Source: Pyricularia pennisetigena
Lineage: Eukaryota; Ascomycota; Sordariomycetes; Magnaporthales; Pyriculariaceae
Reading direction: 5' to 3'
Length of the DNA stretch: 64,000 nt
Assembly (NCBI RefSeq): GCF_004337985.1
Contig: NW_021940920.1
Location: 203,004 to 267,003 of the forward strand
Shown piece after piece: positions 10,801-20,673 of the stretch (within the stretch, counting starts at the first letter, position 1; each line of letters starts with the position of its first letter). The notes under the pieces were generated by a model, which did not search any database, had not been told where the DNA came from, and saw only the letters and a program-made list of their open reading frames with translations. Position numbers and translations under genes: made by a program.

Positions 10801-13800
10801 ATGTATTCCACTGGAACTTTAAATGCAGCGGAATTCGACATTGTTCCAATTTTCGGCCAAACCTCCGTAGTTTTTGCATTGCTTATAATCGGTTTAAATT
10901 ATTTCGAATATAATAAATTTTTAAATATAAAATACAAATACATCCGGCCCCAACGGTTGAACAAAATATCCGGAATAAAATAGAGGAGTAAGTACGCCGT
11001 ATATGTTTAACGTATGCATTTTATATGCTAAATATATATTAGTGTTTTTTTCGGTTTTTTGGAATTTTGGAAACGTAAAGCCAGTTTAAGTCCAACCGGG
11101 CAAATATATTGCAAAAACGCTATAACAGGAAAATGGTCCTGTTCGAATATCCAACCTATTTTTTATCGAAAAAAAAATAATGTACGTCAATTTATTTATC
11201 TATTTATTTATTATATATATTAACTTTTTTAGGAGGTGCAATTATTATACCCAAATAAATTATTAGCAAAGTTTTGGCATATTTCACAAATATTTTCACC
11301 ATCGTTTATTGGGTTAAATACCCAATATTTGCAATTTTTATTAAAAAATGGTAACCTAAAATAAAATCTTTTACAATGCATTTATATTGGAAATACTTTG
11401 CATAAACGCAAAATTTGTGGTAAATATCCCTTATAATATTAAATATATATTTATAATACTAATTTTTTCGTTAAAATTCCGCCATTCCAACGGTATTGGT
11501 AAAATAGAACGATGCAAATGCGAAATAAATTTTGATATTTATATTCCAGTAAACCATTTACGGAATCCTTAGATATTTATATTTGCCCGTGGATCGCATA
11601 CGCATTACCCAATTCTTCCAAATCGAATGCCAATGCAAATTAAAGAAAATATTTTAACAGCATTTAAAACGCAAAAAATATTATCTTTAAAACCACGTTA
11701 ATATTTTATTTTTTTTTTATTTATTTATTTATTTTTATTTTCATTTATTTATTAATTTGGCTATATAGGAATATTTGCTATAAGCATTGCGTTTCAAACG
11801 TTTAAACAAAAATGGGGCAACGAAAATGCTTTACATGGATTTAAAGGACATTTAAACTGTTTTAGTCGAATTGCATCTATAATTAAAGCGCTTCGAATTA
11901 TTGAAAATCCAGAAGGAACTGGGTATTTAGGTATGTATACACAATTTTTATACATTGCATTTATATTAATAATACATATTATATTAGGTGCATATGCGGA
12001 ATTCCGAAACCAACAACAAAAACCACCCGAACAACGTTTTATTTGGGATATTATCCAATTAATACAAGGAAAATTTGCTATTATATGCACTACACGTGCA
12101 ATGTTTAAACATCTTAATCGATAATAACATTTAAAAATGGATTTATCCTGGAAAATGGTTGCAGGATTTATTAACCTTTTTTCTTTAAAGGGATGGGAAG
12201 GTCCAGCAAATCGTACGTATTTATAATGCATATATTTTTTTATATTATATATGGAATATATTAATTTTATTTTATTAGGTCGACCTAACGGACGAAAACA
12301 AGCATATTTTTACAGTTTTATAAACCCACAAACTTAAAAAAATTGGAAGCTTTTTTTTATAGGTTATTTTTCAATTTATTAACAAATTTCTGGCCAAATT
12401 GTTAAATGGGGGCATATTTTTGGAGGTGAATTTGGAAATTGGTTAACAGTAACAGCTAATGCAAACCAAGCACAAGCATTGGGTAAGCAATATAATTATA
12501 TTATTTTTAATATTTAAATATTAATTAATAAAATACAATTTAGGATTTGGTTTATACTTTAATTCTTTTAATCCAAACAGAACATTAGAAAAGCATTTCC
12601 AATGCATTTACATTATTTGTGCAATTTATATAATCCGGAATTTTAAAACGAAATTCCCTTTATATGAAGCGCGGACACAGTTTAAAAAATTAATTAATTT
12701 ACCAACGGAAGCCGAATATAAAACGTATATGCAATATATAATCGATGCATATCCAGAAACTAAGGTTTGGTTTGAACAAAAGGAAATCCCTTGGTTAAAA
12801 ACTGCAATTTTTGCACGCTGTTCAAATATTAACCAATTTTGGCGTTAAACAGCGCCTAAATATACCAATATCGCCGAAATAGGGTATACAGAAAATAATT
12901 CGTTAATTGGGCGAAAATTACCGCTTTTAACCGCTATTAAAAAGTATATATATATATTTAAAAATATTTGGGAAAAATAATATTAATATTTTTATATTTA
13001 TTTTTTTTAGGTTGGAACGCAAATGCTTTGCTTAAGCCGAAAAAGACGAAATAACGTTTAAACATGGTATTCCTATTATATGGGATAACCGATCAGATAT
13101 TGCTAAATTTACCCGCAATTTTTAACGCAAAAAAAAAAAATATAATATATTTTTTATTGGGTAACACGCACATGCAATTTTACGAAATCAAGTTTATAAT
13201 ATTCCTATACCGCAATTGCAACGTATAAGCAATGAAGCAGATATATTAAAGCCGGTGCCAGATCCAGAGCCGCAACTGCAACGCATAAACAATAAAGCAG
13301 ATATATTAAAGCCGGTGCCAGATCCAAAGCCGCAATTGCAACGTATAAACAATGAAGCAGATATATTAAAGCCGGTGCCAGATCCAGAGCCGCAACTGCA
13401 ACGTATAAACAATAAAGCAAATATACTAGAGCCGGTACCAAATCCAAAGCCGCAACTGCAACGCATAAACAATAAAGCAGATATACTAAAGCCGGTGCCA
13501 GATCCAAAGCCGCAATTGCAACGCATAAACAATAAAGCAGATATATTAAAGCCGGTGCCAGATCCAAAGCCGCAATTGCAACGCATAAATAATGAAGCAG
13601 ATATATTAAAGCCGGTACCAGACCCAAAGCCGCAACTGCAACGCATAAACAAAAGAATATTAAATATAACGTCTCAATTATTAACAGGTAAACGTTCATT
13701 TACTACGTTTGCAAATAACGATATTATAATAATATTTGCAACAATATTGCAATAACGACGTGATATTTAACCATTAAATACGCATATAAAATTGCAAAAA

Positions 13801-13908
13801 AAAATCGAAAAACTTCAGGAGGAACGTTTATTAAAAAAAAAACTGTTGGAGATTAAACGGTTAAAAAAAGAATGTAAAATATTGCAAAAGGAAATTAATT
13901 CGGAATAA
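10801..13908 (+). pseudogene. Decayed MULE-type transposase gene
   Basis: Exons can be read between AT-rich introns with GTATGT, GTACGT or GTAAGC donors and TTATTAG-like acceptors. In order: a possible start at 10801; a zinc/DNA-binding-like segment near 11500-11700 (RCKCEINFDIYIP, then ARGSHTHYPILPNRMP), which resembles the N-terminal region of fungal MULE proteins; HLKMDLSWKMV with the first Asp at 12140-12142; KWGHIFGGEFGNWLTV followed by TANANQAQALG, where the second catalytic Asp position (12458-12460) reads Asn; ICAIYIIRNF, where the usual CxxH reads CxxY (12627-12629); and TNIAEIGYTEN with Glu at 12876-12878. The C-terminus is a 20-residue Pro-rich repeat array and a coiled coil (KLQEERLLKKKLLEIKR). 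Stops such as TAA at 12846-12848 replace Gln codons. The family is inferred from motif order; no search was run. Confidence 0.7.
13211..13655 (+). repeat. 60-bp minisatellite, 7 full copies plus a partial copy
   Basis: Units start at 13211, 13271, 13331, 13391, 13451, 13511 and 13571, with a 25-base partial copy at 13631. Each encodes a 20-residue unit, consensus QLQRINNKADILKPVPDPKP, in frame with the C-terminal part of the transposase pseudogene. Copies differ at only a few positions. The array stays open in the forward coding frame and in two reverse frames. Confidence 0.95.
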
Positions 13909-15158
13909 TAACCAAAATATTTACCATATACACCGTGTAAGCAACGGATGTGCATTAAATCGAACGATTATTTTCCAACACCTTTTTTTTTAACGGACGA
14001 TCTGTATTTTTAATTTTCAAATTTAATAAACCATTAATTTTGCAAAAGCTCGGTTTTAATTTCTATATTAGGTTTAATAATTATCGTTTATTATTAGCCC
14101 CATATTTAAGCGTTTCAAATTTAAAATACGAAATTAAACGTGGTTGGAAAAATCCATATTATTTCCACATGCATTGCATTACTTCGGTTAAAACTCCAAC
14201 TTTTTTTTTTTTTTTTTTTTTATTTTTTCTCGTTTATTTCCTTTTTTTTTTATATAAAGCTTATGCAATAGGCGAATGATCCATATGCATTGCCTAAGGA
14301 AATTGCTTTTCTTTTTAATTTGCCAACCCATTTTTAACAACGATTGCAATTTTTTTTTCCAAATTTCACTTCCGTATATTTATCGCATATGGAATTAAAT
14401 ATAATTTTTTTCCCGCCGGCAATATGAGCAAAAACGATTGGGCACCATCTGAAAATCAACTGGTATATATTTATATAAATTTAATAATGGTTTAAAATAT
14501 TTATACTAATATTAACTTAGGATTTAAATGATTTTATTTTTCCAGACGTTGAAAATGCATTATTTACCTCCAAATACGGTTACCATATTGGAGGTATTGC
14601 GAACCCGAATTGGGATTGGGTCCTATTAAGTAAAATAACCCTTTTTGCAAAATATATATATTATATTTATATTTATATTTAATATATTTACAAAACAAAA
14701 AAACCCCAATTGGAATGCTGGGAAACTCGATGAAAATAAGTGTAAATATAATATTACCTTTGGTCTTTTATGCGGTTTATACGCCCAGTATGTGCACGAT
14801 AATATATTAATATTTTTTATAATACCACCCAACCCACCGTTGCATTTATCCAGCGTAACTCCAAAAATGTAAATAATTATTTTAATTTATATTTATAAAT
14901 ATATTATGCTAATTTATTATAGATATATGGCGTTCTTAAACGGTAAAAGCGGTAAAATGTGTGGTGCGTCGTACGCACAACTTACAGACCTTCGCCGGTA
15001 TTCACGTTGCGAACACCCAGGGTTTTGTAAGTGTATTGCATATACATTCCATTACCGTAATATATTATATTCGCCGCTTATTTGCTAATCTCTTGTAAGG
15101 GCATTAGGAAGTTCTAAAAACCCGAGTTTAACCGAAAAAGAACTTGGATTTAAGTAAG

Positions 15159-15163
<5 letters not shown>

Positions 15164-15230
<67 letters not shown>
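15164..15230. repeat. TA then ATT microsatellite
   Basis: About 15 TA units directly followed by about 12 ATT units, inside an intron of the second gene of the element. Confidence 0.95.
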
Positions 15231-15232
<2 letters not shown>

Positions 15233-15857
15233 GTTTATTAATTTAGCGCGTTAAAAAAATTCGTTCTCGACCAACATTGGAAACAAAGTAAATTTGCGAA
15301 AAAGCCGGTGTAAGTGTTTTTTTTTTTTAAATTTTCTTTATATTTTTTTATTAATAATTTTTAGGCATATATATCCTTTGGATATTATTGCACAAGCAGC
15401 AGAACGAATCGTTTTAACCTATAAATCGTTCCGTATTAAATATGGTTCGCATTTCCAACGCCAATTATCTGTAAATATATTATTATTATTTTTTATTTAA
15501 TTATTTATTAACTTTTATTTAGGGATCCGTTTCCAATATAAACCGGAAACGTAATGCAGATTTATCGTATATAAAAACATCCGATACGCGGCCGCGTACC
15601 CGTATTAAATTTACAATAATTGCAACTGAAAATACTGCATATGCGTTACATCGACATTAAATTCCTGCAACTGATAATATATTTATACTAGGTAAACGTA
15701 ATGCAATTGCGCGGTAATTACCCGTTTTTAAACGGCCAATTACCCGGAAAAGCAATATTTTAATACCGTTTAAAATAAACGATAGTGACGATAAAACCGC
15801 AAACCAGCCAACCGTTCGCAAATACGATATATTTACAACGCCCGAATAAAAACAAAA

Positions 15858-15956
15858 AACAGAAAAAAAAAAGGAAAAAAAGGAGGAGGAAAAGGAGGAG
15901 GAAAAGGAGGAGGAAAAGGAGGAGGAAGAGGAGGAGGAAAAGGAGGAAGAAGAGGG
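15858..15956 (+). repeat. GAGGAAAAG-type repeat coding for a poly-Glu/Lys tract
   Basis: A purine-only stretch of repeated GAGGAGGAAAAG units that reads as EEEK repeats in the second cargo gene. Because purine-only DNA has few CpA sites on either strand, it would be largely spared by RIP. Confidence 0.85.
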
Positions 15957-16688
15957 AATTGTAAGGAAAAGCGTTACAAATTTATTGCAAACACCAGAAA
16001 AAAAATTAGCAATTCGGCCCAATACGCGTGAAAAACTAATATTTTATCCTCGCAAAAGCGGTATATATGCAATACGCAAACGGCCACCTTAAAGGGGATA
16101 TAATCCCCAATTCCCAATTCGACCCTCGTTTTAACAGCCGGATATTATATAAAATACTGGCCGGGGTAAACGGGTTAAAAAACTAACGGTTAAAGCAGCT
16201 GCTTGTAAATAATATATATATATATTTATTTATTTATATATATATCGAAAACGATAACAGAATCTATACTAATTTATAATATAATTTAATATAAAAAAAA
16301 AGTTAAGGATTTTCCTTCCATATTATATGCGTATATATTCCAATTGCATATTATAGATTATAGCATAACGCCAATAACCATTATGTAACCGTTTATTATT
16401 AAATCTGTGCCATGCATATGCAACGCATATGTGGTAAATACCCATAAACGGTATTATTAAAATTATAAATACAACGTATATATGGCGCATATATTACGCA
16501 TATGCTAAGCATATGCTTATTAAAGCTATATTTAAAGCATAAAATCAACTGTACGACCAAATCCAAATATCCCCCTAATGCGCTGCATATACGGCGCTTA
16601 TACATTTAAATAAAATAATTTACCAAATTATTTAATATTAGTTCACGTACTGTATATATATTGCATATAAGTTGAAAATATATTTATT

Positions 16689-18290
16689 TTAAGCAAAATT
16701 ATCCTTATTGTTTTTGCGGCGAGTGAAACGACGAGCTAATTGTGTGTTAATATTATATATGGAATGCATTTGCATAGCGTATATTTACTAAATTTGGTGG
16801 GCGTTATGGTTATATTATTAGCATATGCATTATATATGCTGCATAATGGGAGAAAATAATAAAACTTACTTTTGGAAACGCCGCGAGTGCGTGAAATTTT
16901 GATTGTGTTAACAATATATATATATAGCAAATGGCTTATAAATAATATATATTTATCGACGCTTTTTAGCATTTTCGCGAAAGGCGGTTATTAAATATTA
17001 ACGAACGCCTGCATATGCGGCCTATATGCCATGCATATATATGGGTTATACAAACTTACTTTCAACTTTTTCGTCAAAAATTTGCTTATTAAGTAAATCC
17101 GTTTTTATTAGGTTAACCAGTATATATATATAACAGGTGCAAACTATATATTTACAATAGTAGCCTAATTGGTCCTAATTTTACCGGGAGCAGGAGCGTC
17201 GCTTGGTTGAAATTATATTAATGCACTGCATATACCTAATATTTGCATTAGAATAATATATTATAGCGAAAAGTCCACGCAGGGTAGCAACATTAATATT
17301 GAAAATCCCCTGTTTAAACGATATAATAATATCCACCGCCCAACCCATGGTCCATTAATATTTTAATTTATATATTGTTAATATATTTACCCTGCATATG
17401 CAATGCATTTATTTACTTATTTAAGATTTTTTTTCTCCACACGAAATTTCGCCCACTGGTTGGTTGCCATAAAGCGAAGGATAGCCCTATAAATGGTTAG
17501 CATATACAGGGCATATATTATATATTGGATACATTTATTTACGGCCCGCACGCTTTTCGTCCTCTATCATATTGGCGCGAGTATTTTTTGCAATTAAAAT
17601 GGTGTTAATAAAATGCATATATATATTATATGCTTTAATTACATTTACCAATTCCAGGGTATTCGTTCTTTATATGGCGGGTAAGCTAAATTGTCTATTA
17701 ATCGCGTATATTAGGCATATGCATTGGAAATGTATGGCAAATACTTACCTTTCCATTGCTTTTGTAAATCGTACCGCAAATAACGTCAATATTTGTATTT
17801 ATTATGCAATTGCATATGGTGAGCATGTGTATGGTATATAGCAGGAAAAAACATTTACATTAAAGCATTGGTTTTGTTAAAATGAATAAAAGGGTGGGGG
17901 TATGCTGCGGTGGTGTTAGTATATGTTTTGCATACGCCAGGCATATGGGGGCCGCACCAGTAAATTGCTCCTCGGTTACCTCCTTTTTACCATTTTTTCG
18001 GTGGTATTTTATACGTATATTAGCTATATATATGCATTATACAAACCATAGATTTGGATATAAATTTACGTTTAATGTAATCCTTATTTTTGTACTTAAT
18101 AGGGCTTATAAGGTATAAATATCCCGCATATGCGGCGCATATGCACTGCTAATATTTACCAACAATTTAGCCGTTATCGCTTATATAAAAAGCGGTATTT
18201 CGATTAAGGTTTTGCAAATTAATATCCCTTTGCATACGGTTAGCATATATACAACACGAACACGGTATGGGTAAATAAAAAATATTTACC
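16689..18290 (-). pseudogene. Third gene of the element (uncharacterised), convergent with the other two
   Basis: Read on the - strand, exons are separated by introns with GTAAGT or GTAAAT donors and GCTAAC-like branch sites. From 5' to 3' they give DINLQNLNRNTAFYISDNG, PIKYKNKDYIKRKFISKSM, KYHRKNGKKEVTEEQFTG, NIDVICGTIYKSNGK, then (with one TAG at a Gln position) LTRHIKNEYPGI, LIAKNTRANMIEDEKRAG, AILRFMATNQWAKFRVEKKN, LVNLIKTDLLNKQIFDEKVE and a very basic end, LARRFTRRKNNKDNFA, before TAA at 16689-16691. The start is uncertain. No known domain is recognised. The basic composition would suit a nucleic-acid-binding protein, but that is inference. Confidence 0.5.
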
Positions 18291-18514
18291 ACTGCGGTTA
18301 ACCAATTGGGGAAATTCCAATTTTGTTAACGTGCCATTTTAATTACCTATATATTTTATATATGGTTAGCAAATGTTTAATATATAAATCGCATGTTTAT
18401 AGGATATAATATGTGGTGGTGCGGAGGGCGGTTTAAACTGAAATAACGGGTAAGGTTAAGGCGGAAATAAAATAAAATTGAAAAAGTGAATGGTGGGTGA
18501 AATGATTTGATAAA

Positions 18515-18558
18515 AAGCTTGCGCGAAGCGCAAAATATGCGCGCGTTTCGCGCATGCT
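18515..18558. other. CG-rich palindromic patch in the right subterminal region
   Basis: Two adjacent small palindromes (TTGCGCGAAGCGCAA and TGCGCGCGTTTCGCGCA) also share the arms GCGCGAA / TTCGCGC, so larger alternative hairpins can form. The patch stands out sharply in an otherwise AT-rich region about 400 bases from the right terminus. Its function is unknown; a transposase or host-factor binding site is possible. Confidence 0.6.
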
Positions 18559-18675
18559 CGAAATATTGAATAACAATGCGAATTTTCGTTATAAAACGAT
18601 AAAATTAATTAATTTAAACGTATAAAACTGGTTATACGTACTGTTATTGTTGCTGTTGTTATTATTGTTATTGTT

Positions 18676-18712
18676 GTTGGTGGTGGTGGTGGTGGTGGTG
18701 GTGGTGGTGGTG
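18676..18712. repeat. GGT microsatellite
   Basis: About 12 GGT units near the right end of the element. It creates spurious poly-Val and poly-Pro open frames on the two strands. Confidence 0.95.
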
Positions 18713-18910
18713 ATAAAAAATGGTGGTGGTAATAAAAAATCAGAAAATAATGCCATACGCGGCGCATACGCGGGGCAAATGCGGTATACGTTATTGACAG
18801 CACGTGAATCACTTTTTCTAAGTGGGGCTACTTAATATATCTGACCAATTAAAATCTATAGAGTTGAAGGGGGTTTAGAAAATAAGTGGGCCGCTAACTC
18901 AATTTGGATC

Positions 18911-18956
18911 CTGAACCCCCTCCAGCGAGTTTCTGAACCGGGCTCATGTCTGAACT
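18911..18956 (-). repeat. Right terminal inverted repeat
   Basis: 18911-18946 is the exact reverse complement of 9874-9909. The ten outer bases (18947-18956) match the left end only partly. Read inward, it has three GTTCAG hexamers. The second target-site copy CCTAGAAATG follows at 18957-18966. Confidence 0.9.
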
Positions 18957-20673
18957 CCTAGAAATGTCGCGTTATCAATGAATGGATTGCATCTGCTTTT
19001 CCAGGCAAAAGACAGACAAGACCCATATGTTTCCACTTCCCGACAAATCGCCAACGATGGTGGACGGAGCAAAGCGAGAGAAAACGTAGCAACTTAGCAC
19101 AGAGACATATCAGTTTTTTCTTTTCTTTTTTTTTTTTCTTTCAAAACTTATAAGCAAGAAAGAGTTCAGAAACATTTCAAGGCCATGTGTCTACCTCCGA
19201 CGACTATTACGGCATAGAAACATTCCGGTTCCCTTCTATCTTGCTCCTACATGATTTATACGTTGAACAAATATCCATACCTCCGGTATTGGCACCTATT
19301 ACCAACCACTCAAATTGGGACAACGATCACTAGGCCAATTGCCCGACCTTGAGACTTACAAAATAAAGCATCTTAGCTCTTGAGAGGAAGACATGAGAGG
19401 TTTCATATTAGTAACTTCATATTTTTTTTCCGTCCCGTTTCTTTGGGCACCGCATAAACATGCCATTACCATTTAATTTTGGCCCCAAAGGTAGACGGAT
19501 AATGAAACACTGAGATTAAGCCGTACCTGGTGGTTTTCTGAGGTTTCAGACCGTTGCAGTTCCAGCGTAGAACGGAGAAACCAGGTTAGCACTTGAGAAG
19601 GTAGGCTCTTGGAAAAATTTCTGGTCCTCGGGCGGCCGTATCCATTCCGCCTTGCAGAACCACTTTCACAGTCCGAAGCCGGTACCAAACTGACCTATTC
19701 ACATGTCTTGCTTCATCACAAGACAAAGAAAGGCGACCAACCTCTATGGCCAGGCCAGTCAGTCCTTTCCATACATGTAAATCCGGGGTTCGATTCGGCG
19801 GGGCGGACCCCATCTTCGGGCGTCGTTAGCGTGGAGTATCGCCACAATCTGGCAACCTGATCGGACTGCAGTCGAAGAGTTGCGGCGTCTCGCACTGTCC
19901 CTGGAACTGGAACATTCAGAATATCGAGGAAAGCTGGAATACAAAATGTTCGGGGTCAATCGAATAATAAATCACAGAGGGAATTAAGAGAGTAGCGAGA
20001 ATGGTACAAAAATAGACCATACTGGACAATCCGTTGTTGTTGTTGTTGTCATTGTCGGTCCGGAAATACTTAATGACAAGGAAGCCCGGAACTTCAATAC
20101 TTCGCCCAAAAGGGATAAGGACTGTTCCATATGTTCCATATCAATCAAAACCTTGATGAGTGGTGTCACCTCATGCTGATTACTTCCGACAAGGTGCCTG
20201 CCTGATCTATACAGTGGCTGGTGGGCTTCTTTCTGTATCGTCAACCTGCCCCCCCACCCCCACCCCACCTAGGCACTGTAGGCCCTTTGATTTCTTGTCG
20301 GCGCGCTGGACCGTGCCAACTCTTTGTTGACTTGCACATGGTCCAGGGTAACCTTTAGGCTTGTGATAATAGTCAGCAGCAACAACTGATTCACTGTAAA
20401 TCGTCTTGTCAGCAACACGCCCGTGCATTCTTTCTGTTTTGTTCGCTTCTACTTTGTTCTCTCAATTGGATTTTTTCTACCACAACTACATCAATTGAAA
20501 GACTTTCTACCTACTCTCATATCCCGCGCAGAGTGCCTGTTTCAGTACCAGAATCTTGCCTAGCGACTTTTGTAATTTTACCGTCAGCCGATTGAAGCCG
20601 CAAGCGGCGTTTGTCTCGCACCAAGCCTTCCCTGTCTGGTTGGTCGTCTGGCTCTTGACAGCCGACAGAAACC
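18957..20673. other. Intergenic: transposon edge to EAF promoter, no gene seen
   Basis: Starts with the right-hand target-site copy. It has T-rich tracts near 19115-19142 and a C-rich patch (about 20248-20268). A GGTTCGATTC match at about 19786 looks like a box B, but no tRNA folds around it. Pyrimidine-rich sequence at 20440-20520 would suit the EAF core promoter or leader. Confidence 0.5.

Larger units (their letters stand above)
14424..16092 (+). pseudogene. Second gene of the element (uncharacterised cargo), decayed
   Basis: It begins at a plausible ATG (MSKNDWAPSENQL). An intron ends in AACTTAG before DLNDFIFPDVENALFTSKYG, and further exons read YHIGGIANPNWDWVLL, AFLNGKSGKMCGASYAQLTD, ALGSSKNPSLTEKELGFN, ALKKFVLDQHWKQSKFAKKP and HIYPLDIIAQAAERIVLTYK. 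A basic region follows, then a Glu/Lys-rich low-complexity tract (15858-15956), and the tail IRPNTREKLIFYPRKSGIYA. Several in-frame TAA codons stand where CAA is expected (for example after ALHRH). One intron contains TA and ATT microsatellites. I recognise no known domain. Its position inside the TIRs and its matching composition show it travels with the transposase. Confidence 0.55.
9864..18956. mobile_element. 9.1-kb Mutator-like DNA transposon with TIRs, AT-rich, apparently RIP-inactivated
   Basis: The two ends carry a 36-bp perfect inverted repeat (9874-9909 and 18911-18946) with 10 imperfect outer bases, flanked by a direct repeat CCTAGAAATG (9854-9863 and 18957-18966; 11 bp if the shared T is counted). 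Target duplications of 8-11 bp are characteristic of the Mutator/MULE superfamily. Inside, composition drops sharply to AT-rich, and three degraded multi-exon genes are readable: a MULE-type transposase (+), a second gene (+) and a convergent gene (-). Another coding-like fragment (+) lies at about 10205-10620. Many stops sit where CAA or CAG would be expected, consistent with RIP (CpA to TpA). Internal landmarks include a 60-bp minisatellite, TA/ATT and GGT microsatellites, and a CG-rich hairpin near the right end. Confidence 0.85.

Noticed and set aside
17572..17841. 89-codon + strand frame inside the element
   Set aside because: Antisense to readable exons of the third cargo gene, whose splice signals lie on the - strand.
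18609..18835. Poly-Pro and poly-Val frames
   Set aside because: Products of the GGT microsatellite read on the two strands.
9864..18956. AT-rich block as a mitochondrial insertion, centromere fragment or Starship/Crypton element
   Set aside because: The nuclear-type introns, 36-bp TIRs, short target duplication and MULE-type motifs explain it. No mitochondrial genes and no tyrosine-recombinase (DUF3435-like) captain were seen.
19770..19805. Box-B-like GGTTCGATTC suggesting a tRNA gene
   Set aside because: No T-arm pairing, no box A at the right distance and no acceptor stem on either strand.
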